From assembly GCA_001657395.1 (NCBI GenBank), contig LYSY01000002.1, forward strand, positions 558,001 to 622,000: a DNA stretch of 64,000 nucleotides, in the 5' to 3' direction. The notes beneath the pieces are model-generated. The model had not been told where the DNA came from. It was given only the letters and a program-made list of their open reading frames with translations, and made no database searches. This DNA comes from Rhodospirillales bacterium BBD 1991-14. GTDB lineage: Bacteria > Pseudomonadota > Alphaproteobacteria > Kiloniellales > Kiloniellaceae. Positions 34,642-42,888 of the stretch are shown piece by piece (position 1 is the stretch's first letter; every line of letters starts with the position of its first letter). The position numbers and the translations under genes are program-made.

Positions 34642-36150
34642 CTATCCATCGGAACCCGCCTTCTCCAGGCGGCGGCGGCGCGCCTTGGCCACCAGCGGCC
34701 AGACCAGGGTCAGGAGGATCAGGGCGATGATCGCCAGCGAGATCGGGCGCCCGAAGAACATCGCCGGGATGTTGCCCTGGGCGCCGCCGATGAGCCAGGC
34801 CTGCACGAAACCCGCCTCGGCGATGGGCCCGAGGATGAGGCCGAGGACGATGGGCGAGGCGGCGAGGCCGATGCGCGCCAGCAGCCAGCCGGCCAGGCCC
34901 AGGCTCACCATCATGAGGACGTGCACGACGTTGGACTCGATGGCGTAGGAGCCGATCACGGTGAGCAGCGCGATGGCCGGCGCCAGGGCGGTCTTGGGCA
35001 CGGAGATGATGAGGCGGAAGGCATAGCGTCCGACCACCAGGCCGGTGGGCAGCATCAGAAGCGTGGCGATGATCAGGCCGAGGACGAAGGTGTAGACGAT
35101 GTCGCCCTGCTGGGTGAAGAGCTGCGGGCCGGTGCGGATGCCCTGGACCAGCAGCGCGCCGAGGATGATGGCATCGGGCGGGGTGCCCGGGATGCCCAGC
35201 ACCAGGGTCGGGATGAAGCCGCCGCCGACGGTGGCGGAGTTGGCGGCCTCCGAAGCGATGACCCCGTCCTTGGCGCCCTTGCCGAAGCGCTCGGACTCCG
35301 GCGAACTGCGCTTGGCCTCGGCGTAGGACACCAGTCCGGCCACCGAGCCGCCGGCGGCCGGCAGGATGCCCACAGCGGTGCCGATCACGGCCGAGCGGAC
35401 GAGGTTGAACTTGGAGCGCCAGACGGTGCCCAGGGCCTCGATCAGGCGGAAGCCGGCCATGCGCTCGCTGCGCCGCTCCAGGTGGGCTTCCGGGCGGATC
35501 ACCAGATCGATCAGCACGGGAATGCAGTAGAGGCCGATCATCGCGGGAATGATCGGGATGCCGCCCAGCAACTGGGTCTGGCCGAAGGTGTAGCGCACGT
35601 CGCCGCCCACCACCGCCGAACCGACGGTGGACAGCAGCAGCCCGATGCAGCCGCCGATCAGCCCCTTCAGGGTGTTGCCCGCCGACAGCGTGGCGATCAG
35701 CGAGAGCCCGAAAATGGCCAGCCAGAAATACTCCACCGGCCCGAAGGCGAGCGCGATCTGCGACAGCGGCGGGGCGAGAAACAGCAGCGCCAGGGCTCCC
35801 ACCAGGCCGCCGACGACGGAGGCGAGGCAGGACAGGGTCACCGCCAGGTCGCCGTGACCGCTCTTGGCCAGGGGAAAGCCGTCCATGGCGGTGGCGATGG
35901 CCGCGGGCGTGCCCGGCGTGTTCACCAGGATCGCCGCATAGGCGCCGCCGTAGATGGCCCCGGTGTAGACCGCCCCCAGCGCGATCAGCCCGGAGGCCGG
36001 GTCCATGGTGAAGGTGAAGGGCACCAGCACGGCGACCGCCATGGTCGCCGAGAGGCCGGGCAGCGCGCCGATGATCGTTCCCGCCATCACCCCGCAGAGG
36101 GCAAGGGCCAAGTTCAGCGGCGAGAGCGCCGCAAACAGGGACTCGAGCAT
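34642..36150 (-). CDS. tctA: Tripartite tricarboxylate transporter large membrane subunit (TctA)
   Basis: A 502-residue permease with about 12 helices. Family motifs: GVMAGTIIGALPGLSATMAVAVLVPFTF, GAIYGGAYAAILVNTPGTPAAIATAMDGFPLA, and the repeat-half GVIASEAANSATVGGGFIPTLVLGIPGTPPDAIILGALLVQGI. It couples carboxylate uptake to a cation gradient. It is 41 bp after tctC and 5 bp before tctB. Confidence 0.95.
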   Translation of the reverse strand: MLESLFAALSPLNLALALCGVMAGTIIGALPGLSATMAVAVLVPFTFTMDPASGLIALGAVYTGAIYGGAYAAILVNTPGTPAAIATAMDGFPLAKSGHGDLAVTLSCLASVVGGLVGALALLFLAPPLSQIALAFGPVEYFWLAIFGLSLIATLSAGNTLKGLIGGCIGLLLSTVGSAVVGGDVRYTFGQTQLLGGIPIIPAMIGLYCIPVLIDLVIRPEAHLERRSERMAGFRLIEALGTVWRSKFNLVRSAVIGTAVGILPAAGGSVAGLVSYAEAKRSSPESERFGKGAKDGVIASEAANSATVGGGFIPTLVLGIPGTPPDAIILGALLVQGIRTGPQLFTQQGDIVYTFVLGLIIATLLMLPTGLVVGRYAFRLIISVPKTALAPAIALLTVIGSYAIESNVVHVLMMVSLGLAGWLLARIGLAASPIVLGLILGPIAEAGFVQAWLIGGAQGNIPAMFFGRPISLAIIALILLTLVWPLVAKARRRRLEKAGSDG

Positions 36151-36191
36151 CGGCGCGCGCCGGACTTAGATCAGGACTTTCGGCCTGCGCG

Positions 36192-37157
36192 TCAGTTGGC
36201 CGCCTTCAGCGCCTCGATGGCCGAGGCGTACTCGGCCCGGCGGTCGGCGATGAACTGATCGACCTTGTCGTGCGGAATGTCGGTCACGACGTAGCCGTTC
36301 TCCTCCATCTTCTGCCGGAACTCCGGCTTGGCGTTGATCTCGCCGATGATGGCCGAGAGCCGGGCGCGGACCTCTGCCGGGGCGTCCTGCGGCAGGGTGA
36401 CGCCGCGGTAGGCGCCGGCCACGTAGTCGAAGCCCAGTTCCTTGAAGGTCGGCACGTCGGGATAGGCGGCGACGCGTTCTTCCGTCGCGATGGCCAGCAC
36501 CCGCACCTGATCTCCGGCCTTGATGCCCTGGGTAGTGTAGCTCATGGCAGCCTTCACCTGGCCGCCCAGCAGTGCGGCGATGGAGGGGGCGGAGCCCTTG
36601 AAGGGAATGTAGGTGGACTTGGTGCCCGCCATCTGGTCGAAGCGCACGGTGGCCAGATGGTTGGCCGAATTGGTGCCGGAGCCGGAGAAGGTGGTGGCGC
36701 CCGGGTTGGCCTTGGCGTCGTCGATCAGATCCTGCAGCGTCTGATAGGGGCTGTCGGCGCGCACCAGGATCGCATCGGGGGTGTAGTGGAAGACGAAGGC
36801 CGGCGTCACGTCCTCGGTCTGGTAGCCGACGTCTTTCATGGCCGGCTGCAGGATTGCGTGGGGGAAGTTCACGTTCATGATGGTGTAGCCGTCGGCCTCG
36901 AAGCCGTTCAGCTGGGCCCAGGCGGTGGCCCCGCCGGCGCCGGGCTTGTACTGGATCACCACGTCCTCGCCCGTCACTTCCTTGAAGTAGGGCTCCTGGA
37001 AACGTGCGGTGACGTCGGACTCGCCGCCCGGATTGTAGGGGACGATGTAGGTCACGGGCTTGCTGGGATAGTCGGCGGCGATGGCGGCGGGCGCCAGCAG
37101 CGCGGTTGCCAAGGCGAGCGCAGCGGCCGGTGCGGCTGCGGCAGCAAGAATGCGCAT
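36192..37157 (-). CDS. tctC: Tripartite tricarboxylate transporter substrate-binding protein (TctC/Bug)
   Basis: A 321-residue periplasmic receptor with a signal peptide at about residues 1-27 (cleavage after APAAIA). Bug-family landmarks: YPSKPVTYIVPYNPGGESDVTAR, YKPGAGGATAW, and VGYQ...AFVFHYTPDAILVRADSPYQTLQDLID. It is the first gene of the transporter operon and divergent from a LysR gene. Nearby tartrate-dehydrogenase-like and dehalogenase genes suggest a small hydroxy- or halo-carboxylate ligand; that is inference. Confidence 0.93.
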   Translation of the reverse strand: MRILAAAAAPAAALALATALLAPAAIAADYPSKPVTYIVPYNPGGESDVTARFQEPYFKEVTGEDVVIQYKPGAGGATAWAQLNGFEADGYTIMNVNFPHAILQPAMKDVGYQTEDVTPAFVFHYTPDAILVRADSPYQTLQDLIDDAKANPGATTFSGSGTNSANHLATVRFDQMAGTKSTYIPFKGSAPSIAALLGGQVKAAMSYTTQGIKAGDQVRVLAIATEERVAAYPDVPTFKELGFDYVAGAYRGVTLPQDAPAEVRARLSAIIGEINAKPEFRQKMEENGYVVTDIPHDKVDQFIADRRAEYASAIEALKAAN

Positions 37158-37224
37158 TGAATTCCTCCCTATTGGATAGATTGTTGCTCTTTTACGGTCG
37201 GGCGATGCTATGCGGCGGTCGTCC

Positions 37225-37256
37225 GGGGATTGAGAAGAATTTATTGAACAATCCCC
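37225..37256. promoter_or_regulatory. Dyad operator candidate between tctC and lysR
   Basis: GGGGATTG (37225-37232) and CAATCCCC (37249-37256) form a perfect 8-bp inverted repeat with a 16-bp AT-rich spacer, in the divergent gap 47 bp before the LysR gene. Spacing fits a site for a LysR-type regulator. Confidence 0.5.
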
Positions 37257-37302
37257 CTGAAGAATTCAAGTTGACGCGTTCTCTAGTCCAATCGATGCCT
37301 CA

Positions 37303-38187
37303 ATGGAACTTAAGCAACTGCGCATATTCCTGGCGGTCGCAGACGAACTGCATTTCGGCCGCGCCGCCGAGCGGCTGCACATGGCGCAGCCGGCGCTCTC
37401 CGCCCAGGTCCGCGGGCTGGAGGACGAGTTGGGCGTGCGCCTGTTCCTGCGCACCACCCGCCGGGTCAGCCTGACCCGCGCCGGCGAGAGCTTCCTGCCG
37501 GAGGCGCGGGCCACCCTGGCGCAGGCGGAGGCTGCCGCGGTGGCAGCGCGCACCGTCGCCGGCGAGGGGGCCGAACTGCTGAAGGTCGGCGGCGTCGACT
37601 CCGCGACCGCCGGGCTGCTGCCGCAGGTGGTGCGCCGCTTCCGCCGCGACAATCCCGAGGTCGAGATCAAGGTGAACGAGATGCTCTCGGCTCCGGCGCT
37701 GCACGCTTTATCCAACCGTCACCTGGACATAGCCTTTGTCCGGGTCTGGCCCAAGGACAGCCATCTGGCCGCCCGCCACGTGCTGACCGAACCCATCGTC
37801 GCCGCGCTGCCGGCCGATCATCCCCTGGCCGCGCGGGAGGCCGTGCCGGCCCAGGAGATCGCCAAGGAACCGCTGGTCATCCCGGCGCGCTCCCACCGCC
37901 CGATCCTCTTCGACGTGGTACACGACTACTTCCGCAGCCGCGGCTACGAACCGCGCATTCTGCAGGAAGCCAACGAGCGCCACGTCATCATCGCCATGGT
38001 GGCCGCGGGCCTCGGCGTCTCCCTGGTGCCGGAATGGGTCACCCAGTTCCGCCGCGACGACGTGGTCTACCGCCCGCTTGCGGGCGGCGGCCCGCTGGTG
38101 GAGGTCTACGTCGTCTGGCGCGAACGCGAGGTGATGCAGAGCGCCCTCAGCTTCCTCGACTATCTGCCGGCGCCTCAAGCGGAGTGA
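37303..38187 (+). CDS. LysR-family transcriptional regulator
   Basis: A 294-residue LysR protein: MELKQLRIFLAVADELHFGRAAERLHMAQPALSAQVRGLEDELGVRLFLRTTRRVSLTRAGESF is the winged helix domain, followed by a ligand domain from about residue 90. It is divergent from tctCAB and upstream, same strand, of the dehalogenase and tartrate-dehydrogenase genes, so it may control both. Its target is inferred from position. Confidence 0.92.
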   Translation: MELKQLRIFLAVADELHFGRAAERLHMAQPALSAQVRGLEDELGVRLFLRTTRRVSLTRAGESFLPEARATLAQAEAAAVAARTVAGEGAELLKVGGVDSATAGLLPQVVRRFRRDNPEVEIKVNEMLSAPALHALSNRHLDIAFVRVWPKDSHLAARHVLTEPIVAALPADHPLAAREAVPAQEIAKEPLVIPARSHRPILFDVVHDYFRSRGYEPRILQEANERHVIIAMVAAGLGVSLVPEWVTQFRRDDVVYRPLAGGGPLVEVYVVWREREVMQSALSFLDYLPAPQAE

Positions 38188-38280
38188 CGGCCGTTGGGTT
38201 CTCAGACGTTCGATTAATAACCTGAGGCGATCAATGGCGGCGATTGGACTTGCCGCCGCCGCTTCGCTACCCAAAAAGCC

Positions 38281-39159
38281 ATGTTCGACGGCTTCACACG
38301 CTTTGACCTGCCCGGCGACGGCGCGACGATCCACGGCGTCGCCGGCGGGGCGGGGCCGCCGCTGCTGCTGCTGCACGGCAATCCCCAGACCCATGCCATG
38401 TGGCACAAGGTGGCGCCGCGGCTGGCGCAGGACTTCACCGTCGTCGCCACCGACCTGCGCGGCTATGGCCGCTCCTCCAAGCCGCCGAGCGATGCCGAAC
38501 ACGCCGCCTACTCCAAGCGCGCCATGGCGGCCGACATGGTCGCGGTGATGGAGCGGCTCGGCCATCAGCGCTTTCACATCGGCGCCCACGACCGCGGCGC
38601 CCGGGTCGCCCACCGCCTGGCGCTGGACTGGCCGCAGCGGGTCGAACGCCTGGCGGTGCTGGACATCGCGCCGACGCGCGAGATGTACCGCGGCACGACC
38701 GAGGCCTTCGCCCGCGCCTACTGGCACTGGTTCTTCATGATCCAGAAGGCGCCCCTGCCGGAGCAGATGATGGCGGCCGATCCGGAGGGCTTCTGGCGCT
38801 GGCGCTGCGGCGCCGGGGCTGCCGGCATGGGCCCGTTCAGCGCCGAGGCGCTGGAGGACTATCTGGCCGCCTTTCGCGACCCGGCCACCATCCATGCGAC
38901 CTGCGAGGACTACCGCGCCTCCGCCGGGATCGACATCCGCCACGACGACGAGGACGGCGGCCGCAAAGTCGCCTGCCCGCTGCTGGCGCTGTGGTCCGCC
39001 GGCGGCGCCGTCGACCGCTGTTTCGACGTGCTGGAACTCTGGCGCCGGCGTGCCGAGGATGTGCGCGGCGGCCCTCTGCCCGGCGGCCATTATCTTGCCG
39101 AGGAATGTCCCGATGCCGTGCTGGACGCCTTCCTCGCGTTTTTCAAAGGACAGGATTGA
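38281..39159 (+). CDS. Alpha/beta hydrolase, haloacetate (fluoroacetate) dehalogenase-like
   Basis: A 292-residue alpha/beta hydrolase. The nucleophile is an aspartate, D104 in AHDRGARVAHRLALDWP, and R105 and R108 match the carboxylate-binding arginines of fluoroacetate dehalogenase. The acid D128 (AVLDIAPT), the halide-pocket W148/W150 (YWHWFF), ATCEDYRA (about 206-213) and the catalytic H270 (GGHYLAEE) also align. Family members hydrolyse haloacetates to glycolate; epoxide hydrolases are the nearest alternative but lack this arginine pair. Its stop overlaps the next start (TGATG). Confidence 0.85.
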   Translation: MFDGFTRFDLPGDGATIHGVAGGAGPPLLLLHGNPQTHAMWHKVAPRLAQDFTVVATDLRGYGRSSKPPSDAEHAAYSKRAMAADMVAVMERLGHQRFHIGAHDRGARVAHRLALDWPQRVERLAVLDIAPTREMYRGTTEAFARAYWHWFFMIQKAPLPEQMMAADPEGFWRWRCGAGAAGMGPFSAEALEDYLAAFRDPATIHATCEDYRASAGIDIRHDDEDGGRKVACPLLALWSAGGAVDRCFDVLELWRRRAEDVRGGPLPGGHYLAEECPDAVLDAFLAFFKGQD

Positions 39160-40226
39160 TGACAGGAAAAACATACCGCATCGCCGTCATTCCCGGCGAC
39201 GGCATCGGCCAGGAGGTGATCCCGGTCGGCCAGCGCGCCGCCGAGGCGGTCGCCGACGTGCATGGCTTCGCCATTGAATGGCAGAGCTTCGACTGGTCCT
39301 GCCAGCGCTATGCCGAGACCGGGCGCATGATGCCGGAGGACGGCATCGAAGAGGTCAAGGGCTTCGATGCGATCTACCTGGGCGCCGTCGGCTGGCCGGG
39401 CGTGCCGGACCACGTCTCCCTCTGGGGCCTGCTGATCCCGCTGCGCCGCGAGCTCGACCTCTATGCCAACGTGCGGCCGGTGCGCCTGCTGCAGGGCATC
39501 ACCTCGCCGCTGGCCGGCCGTGGTCCGGAAGACATCGACTTCATCGTCGTGCGCGAGAACGTCGAGGGCGAGTACTCCGAGGTCGGCGGGCGCCTTTACC
39601 ACGGCTCCGACCACGAGATGGCTTCCCAGCTTTCCATCTTCACGCGCCGCGGTGTCGACCGCATTCTCGACTACGCCTTCGAGCTGGCGCGCAAGCGCAA
39701 ACGCAGGCACGTGACCTCGGCGACCAAGTCCAACGGCATCGTGCACACCATGCCCTACTGGGACGAGCGCTTCGCCGCCGCTGCGGCGCGCTTCCCCGAC
39801 ATCGAAACCGCGCAGTACCACATCGACATCCTGACCGCGCACTTCGTGCAGCACCCGGACTGGTTCGATGTGGTGGTCGCCTCCAATCTCTTCGGCGACA
39901 TCCTCTCCGACCTCGGTCCGGCCGTGGCCGGCTCCATCGGCATCGCGCCGGCGGCCAACCTGAATCCGACGCGGGAGTTCCCGTCGCTCTTCGAGCCGGT
40001 GCACGGCTCGGCGCCGGATATCGCGGGCCAGGGGATCGCCAACCCCATCGCCGCCGTCTGGACCGCGGCCATGATGCTGGACCACCTGGGCGAAAGCGCA
40101 GCGGCGGCGGCGCTGGAGCGCGCCATGGAGGCCGCACTGGCCGACCCGGCGACACGCACCCGCGATCTCGGCGGCAGCGCCGACACCAAGGCCTGCGGCG
40201 AGGCGGTGCTGCGCGCCATCCGCTAG
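39159..40226 (+). CDS. Tartrate dehydrogenase/D-malate dehydrogenase-like decarboxylating enzyme
   Basis: A 355-residue member of the isocitrate/isopropylmalate dehydrogenase family. IAVIPGDGIGQEVIP starts the fold; WPGVPDHVSLWGLLIPLRRELDLYANVRPVR is the tartrate/D-malate subtype pattern; VRENVEGEYSEVGGR and TKSNGIVHTMPYWDERF supply catalytic Tyr and Lys; VVASNLFGDILSDLGPAVAGSIG carries the metal-binding aspartates; and EPVHGSAPDIAGQGIANP is the NAD site. It is translationally coupled to the dehalogenase-like gene. D-malate, tartrate or a similar substrate is likely. Confidence 0.88.
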   Translation: MTGKTYRIAVIPGDGIGQEVIPVGQRAAEAVADVHGFAIEWQSFDWSCQRYAETGRMMPEDGIEEVKGFDAIYLGAVGWPGVPDHVSLWGLLIPLRRELDLYANVRPVRLLQGITSPLAGRGPEDIDFIVVRENVEGEYSEVGGRLYHGSDHEMASQLSIFTRRGVDRILDYAFELARKRKRRHVTSATKSNGIVHTMPYWDERFAAAAARFPDIETAQYHIDILTAHFVQHPDWFDVVVASNLFGDILSDLGPAVAGSIGIAPAANLNPTREFPSLFEPVHGSAPDIAGQGIANPIAAVWTAAMMLDHLGESAAAAALERAMEAALADPATRTRDLGGSADTKACGEAVLRAIR

Positions 40227-40255
40227 CAGGGCGGAGTCTTCGGGACGGTCTCTGC

Positions 40256-40315
40256 GGGGCGCGACACCCCGGGGCGCGACACCCCCGATGACCAACACCA
40301 GGGGCGCGACACATT
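40256..40315. repeat. 15-bp repeat array downstream of the tartrate-dehydrogenase gene
   Basis: GGGGCGCGACAC begins at 40256, 40271 and 40301, all on a 15-bp register, with a degenerate unit at 40286. It lies in the 163-bp gap before the DUF2946-like gene. Confidence 0.8.
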
Positions 40316-40389
40316 GTCCCGGTGAGGCCGTCCGACGCCGCGCCTAGACTGCCGGATCGAACAGGGGATCAGGCAGGCTCCGGAGCTTT

Positions 40390-40860
40390 ATGGTGATCGC
40401 GCCGGTATCCGGCAGGCGGAGAACGAACGGGCGTAGCCGCACCGCAACGCCGCGGCAGTGGGCCGCCGCGGTGATCGCCTTTGTGCTGGTCGCGCGGCTG
40501 CTGCTGCCCTGCCTGCCGGCCCATGCAATGCCGGGCACCCCCGGCGGCAGCGACGACTTCTTCCTGCTGTGCACACCCAACGGCATCGTCGACCTGCGCA
40601 GCCTCGATCCCGCGGCCGGCGGCTTCGGCGAGAGCGAGCAGTCGCCGGATGAACCTTCGCCGGCCGACGGCGACACCTTCCGCACCTGCCCCGGGGCCTG
40701 CACCTTCACGCTGTCCCCGCCGCTTGTCGGCGATGCCTATGCGCTTGCGTCTCCGGCGCTGGGCAAACCCCTTCTCGTCCTGCCGGCGGACCTGGCGGCG
40801 GCCCGGGATTGGCTGCATCACTCCCTGGCCGCGCGCGCACCGCCCCCTCCCCAAAGCTGA
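40390..40860 (+). CDS. DUF2946-like secreted/membrane protein of the copper module
   Basis: A 156-residue protein with a basic N-terminus, one hydrophobic segment (about 22-41) that could be a signal anchor, and four cysteines (C41, then LLCTPNG, RTCPGAC). The ending ARAPPPP and the LCTPNG motif resemble DUF2946, a family often found beside copper and TonB/PepSY genes. No catalytic motif is visible. It ends 62 bp before the PepSY gene. Assignment to DUF2946 is tentative. Confidence 0.65.
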   Translation: MVIAPVSGRRRTNGRSRTATPRQWAAAVIAFVLVARLLLPCLPAHAMPGTPGGSDDFFLLCTPNGIVDLRSLDPAAGGFGESEQSPDEPSPADGDTFRTCPGACTFTLSPPLVGDAYALASPALGKPLLVLPADLAAARDWLHHSLAARAPPPPQS

Positions 40861-40922
40861 CCTTCGCTTCAACCGCACCACTCAGCTTCGGCGGCTTTGG
40901 CCGCCGCAAAGGGAACCGTCTC

Positions 40923-42353
40923 ATGGACACCTCTTCCGTCTCGGCGGAGTCTGCAGCCTCTGCAGAGCCCCGCGATTCGACTTCCGCGTTTTCGCGCAAG
41001 TTCTACCTCGCCGCCTGGCGCTGGCATTTCTACGCCGGGCTCTTCGTCATCCCCTTCCTGCTCATGCTGGCCGTGACCGGCCTCATCATGGTCTATTTCA
41101 ACTCGGTGGAAACGCGCTTCGGCGAACGGCTCTATGTCGTGCCGCAGGAGCAGATGACCACCGCCGTCGCCCAGGCCCGGGCCGCCCTCGACGTCCATCC
41201 CGGCGGAACCGTCAGCCAGTACATGCCGCCGCCGGCCGCCGACCGCACCGCCCTGGTCCGGGTGAAGGTGGACGATCTCAGCATGATCGTCGCCGTCGAC
41301 CCCTACACCAACGAGGTGCTGTCGTCGATCGACAAGGACTCGACCTGGTACTACTTCGCCAGCGATATCCACGGCACACTGCTGATCGGCGACCTGGGCG
41401 ACCGCCTGATCGAGATCGCCGCCGGCCTTGCCGTCGTGATGGTGGTCACCGGCCTCTATCTCTGGTGGCCGCGCGACGGAACCGGCCTTGCGCGGGCGCT
41501 CCTTCCCCGGCTCAGCGCGCGAGGCCGGACGCTGTGGAAGGAGCTGCATGTCAGCATCGGGTTCTATCTCTCGCTGCTGCTGGTATTCTTCCTGATCTCC
41601 GGCCTTGCCTGGGCCGGCATCTGGGGCGGTCAGTTCGTTCAGGCCTGGAGCACCTTTCCGGCGGAGAAGTGGGACAACGTCCCGCTGTCGGATGAGACCC
41701 ATGCCAGCATGAACCACGGTGCGCTGAAGGAGGTGCCCTGGGGCCTGGAGCAGACGCCGCTGCCGTCTTCGGGATCGCAGGCCGGTGCAGCCGGCGTGCC
41801 CGAGGGAACCGCTGTCAACCTCACCAGCGTGGTGGATTTGGCGCGGGCGATCGGCTTCGAAAAGCAGTTCCGCATCAACCTGCCGGAGGGCGCCGAAGGC
41901 GTCTACACGATCTCCGCCGATTCCATGGACGGCGATACCGAGACCCCGACCGGCGACCGCACCGTCCACGTCGATCAATACACCGGCAAAGTGCTGGCCG
42001 AGGTGGGATACGACGACTACGCCCTTGCCGCCAAGGCCATGGCCGTGGGCATTGCGCTGCACCAGGGCGACATGGGCCTGTGGAACACGGCGCTGAACGC
42101 GCTGTTCTGTCTGGCGGTCGTCTTCCTCTGCATCAGCGGCGTGGTGATGTGGTGGAAGCGTCGCCCGAGCGGGACCGCCCGCCTGGCCGCACCGCCGTTG
42201 CCGGCAAACCTGCCGCTGTGGAAAGGCGCCGTCTTTCTGATGCTCCTGCTGTCCCTGGCGTTCCCGCTTGTCGGACTCACGTTGCTGACGGTGCTGGCGC
42301 TGGATCTGTTGCTGCTGTCGCGGATTCCGCCGCTGAAGCGGGCGTTGCAGTAG
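40923..42353 (+). CDS. PepSY-associated transmembrane protein
   Basis: A 476-residue protein with four or five helices: RWHFYAGLFVIPFLLMLAVTGLIMVYF opens the PepSY_TM fold, HGTLLIGDLGDRLIEIAAGLAVVMVVTGLYLWWPR and LHVSIGFYLSLLLVFFLISGLAW follow, and a periplasmic PepSY domain (about 295-385) includes VHVDQYTGKVLAEVGYDDY. The family is linked to metal/siderophore reduction or copper handling. ATG 40923 gives the natural N-terminus; upstream in-frame starts overlap the previous gene. Confidence 0.88.
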   Translation: MDTSSVSAESAASAEPRDSTSAFSRKFYLAAWRWHFYAGLFVIPFLLMLAVTGLIMVYFNSVETRFGERLYVVPQEQMTTAVAQARAALDVHPGGTVSQYMPPPAADRTALVRVKVDDLSMIVAVDPYTNEVLSSIDKDSTWYYFASDIHGTLLIGDLGDRLIEIAAGLAVVMVVTGLYLWWPRDGTGLARALLPRLSARGRTLWKELHVSIGFYLSLLLVFFLISGLAWAGIWGGQFVQAWSTFPAEKWDNVPLSDETHASMNHGALKEVPWGLEQTPLPSSGSQAGAAGVPEGTAVNLTSVVDLARAIGFEKQFRINLPEGAEGVYTISADSMDGDTETPTGDRTVHVDQYTGKVLAEVGYDDYALAAKAMAVGIALHQGDMGLWNTALNALFCLAVVFLCISGVVMWWKRRPSGTARLAAPPLPANLPLWKGAVFLMLLLSLAFPLVGLTLLTVLALDLLLLSRIPPLKRALQ

Positions 42354-42363
42354 GCACTCGCAA

Positions 42364-42396
42364 CCTCCGGGCTGGCGGGAATAGCCCGCCCGGAGG
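42364..42396 (+). other. Stem-loop downstream of the PepSY gene
   Basis: CCTCCGGGC (42364-42372) pairs with GCCCGGAGG (42388-42396), enclosing a second GGCGGG-AATAG-CCCGCC hairpin. There is no T-run, so it is a weak or factor-dependent terminator upstream of the copC promoter. Confidence 0.5.
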
Positions 42397-42413
42397 ACCG
42401 GCCTCCCTGAAAC

Positions 42414-42446
42414 TTGACCTTCCCGCAAGGGGAAGGCTGATACACT
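42414..42446 (+). promoter_or_regulatory. CueR/HmrR-type copper-responsive promoter upstream of copC
   Basis: A -35 TTGACC (42414-42419) is overlapped by the dyad CCTTCCC-GCAAG-GGGAAGG (42418-42436), and a -10-like GATACA/TACACT lies at 42439-42446. A long spacer with a CCTTCC...GGAAGG dyad is the hallmark of MerR-family copper sensors such as CueR. copC starts 47 bp downstream. Confidence 0.75.
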
Positions 42447-42492
42447 GCCGTTTCGAGCCCGACCAAGACCCTGCTGAGGAGCTGCGCCAGCC

Positions 42493-42885
42493 ATGCCGAT
42501 CATCCGCTCCTGGACCGGCGTTCCGGTTCTTGCCGCAGTCATGATCCTCATGGCTGCAACGGTCTTCCTGCCGGCGGGCTTCGCCTATGCACATTCGAAA
42601 GCGCCCAAGGTGACACCGGCGGACGGCAGTGCGTTGGCCGAGGCGCCCAAGGAAGTGGCGCTGACCTTCGAAGAGGCGGTGCGGCTGACGTCCCTGCGGC
42701 TTTTCGATGCAGCAGATGACGAAATCGCGTTGCCCGCCAAGCGCAGCCTCGAAGCGGCGCGCGAACGCCGCATTCCCCTGCCGCCGCTGGGGGCTGGGCG
42801 CTATCGCGTGGAGTGGCGCGTGCTCTCCGCCGACGGCCATCCGGTGAGCGGCGCATTCCACTTCACCATCGCCCCGGCGCCGTAA
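42493..42885 (+). CDS. copC: CopC-domain periplasmic copper-binding protein
   Basis: A 130-residue secreted protein. The signal peptide ends AYA|H, so H34 becomes the N-terminal histidine; with D114 and H116 in SADGHPVSG it completes the Cu(II) brace of CopC. The core reads KVTPADGSALAEAPKEVALTFEE and YRVEWRVLSADGHPVSGAFHFTI. It is the first gene after the CueR-type promoter and 3 bp before copD. Confidence 0.93.
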   Translation: MPIIRSWTGVPVLAAVMILMAATVFLPAGFAYAHSKAPKVTPADGSALAEAPKEVALTFEEAVRLTSLRLFDAADDEIALPAKRSLEAARERRIPLPPLGAGRYRVEWRVLSADGHPVSGAFHFTIAPAP

Positions 42886-42888
42886 CGG

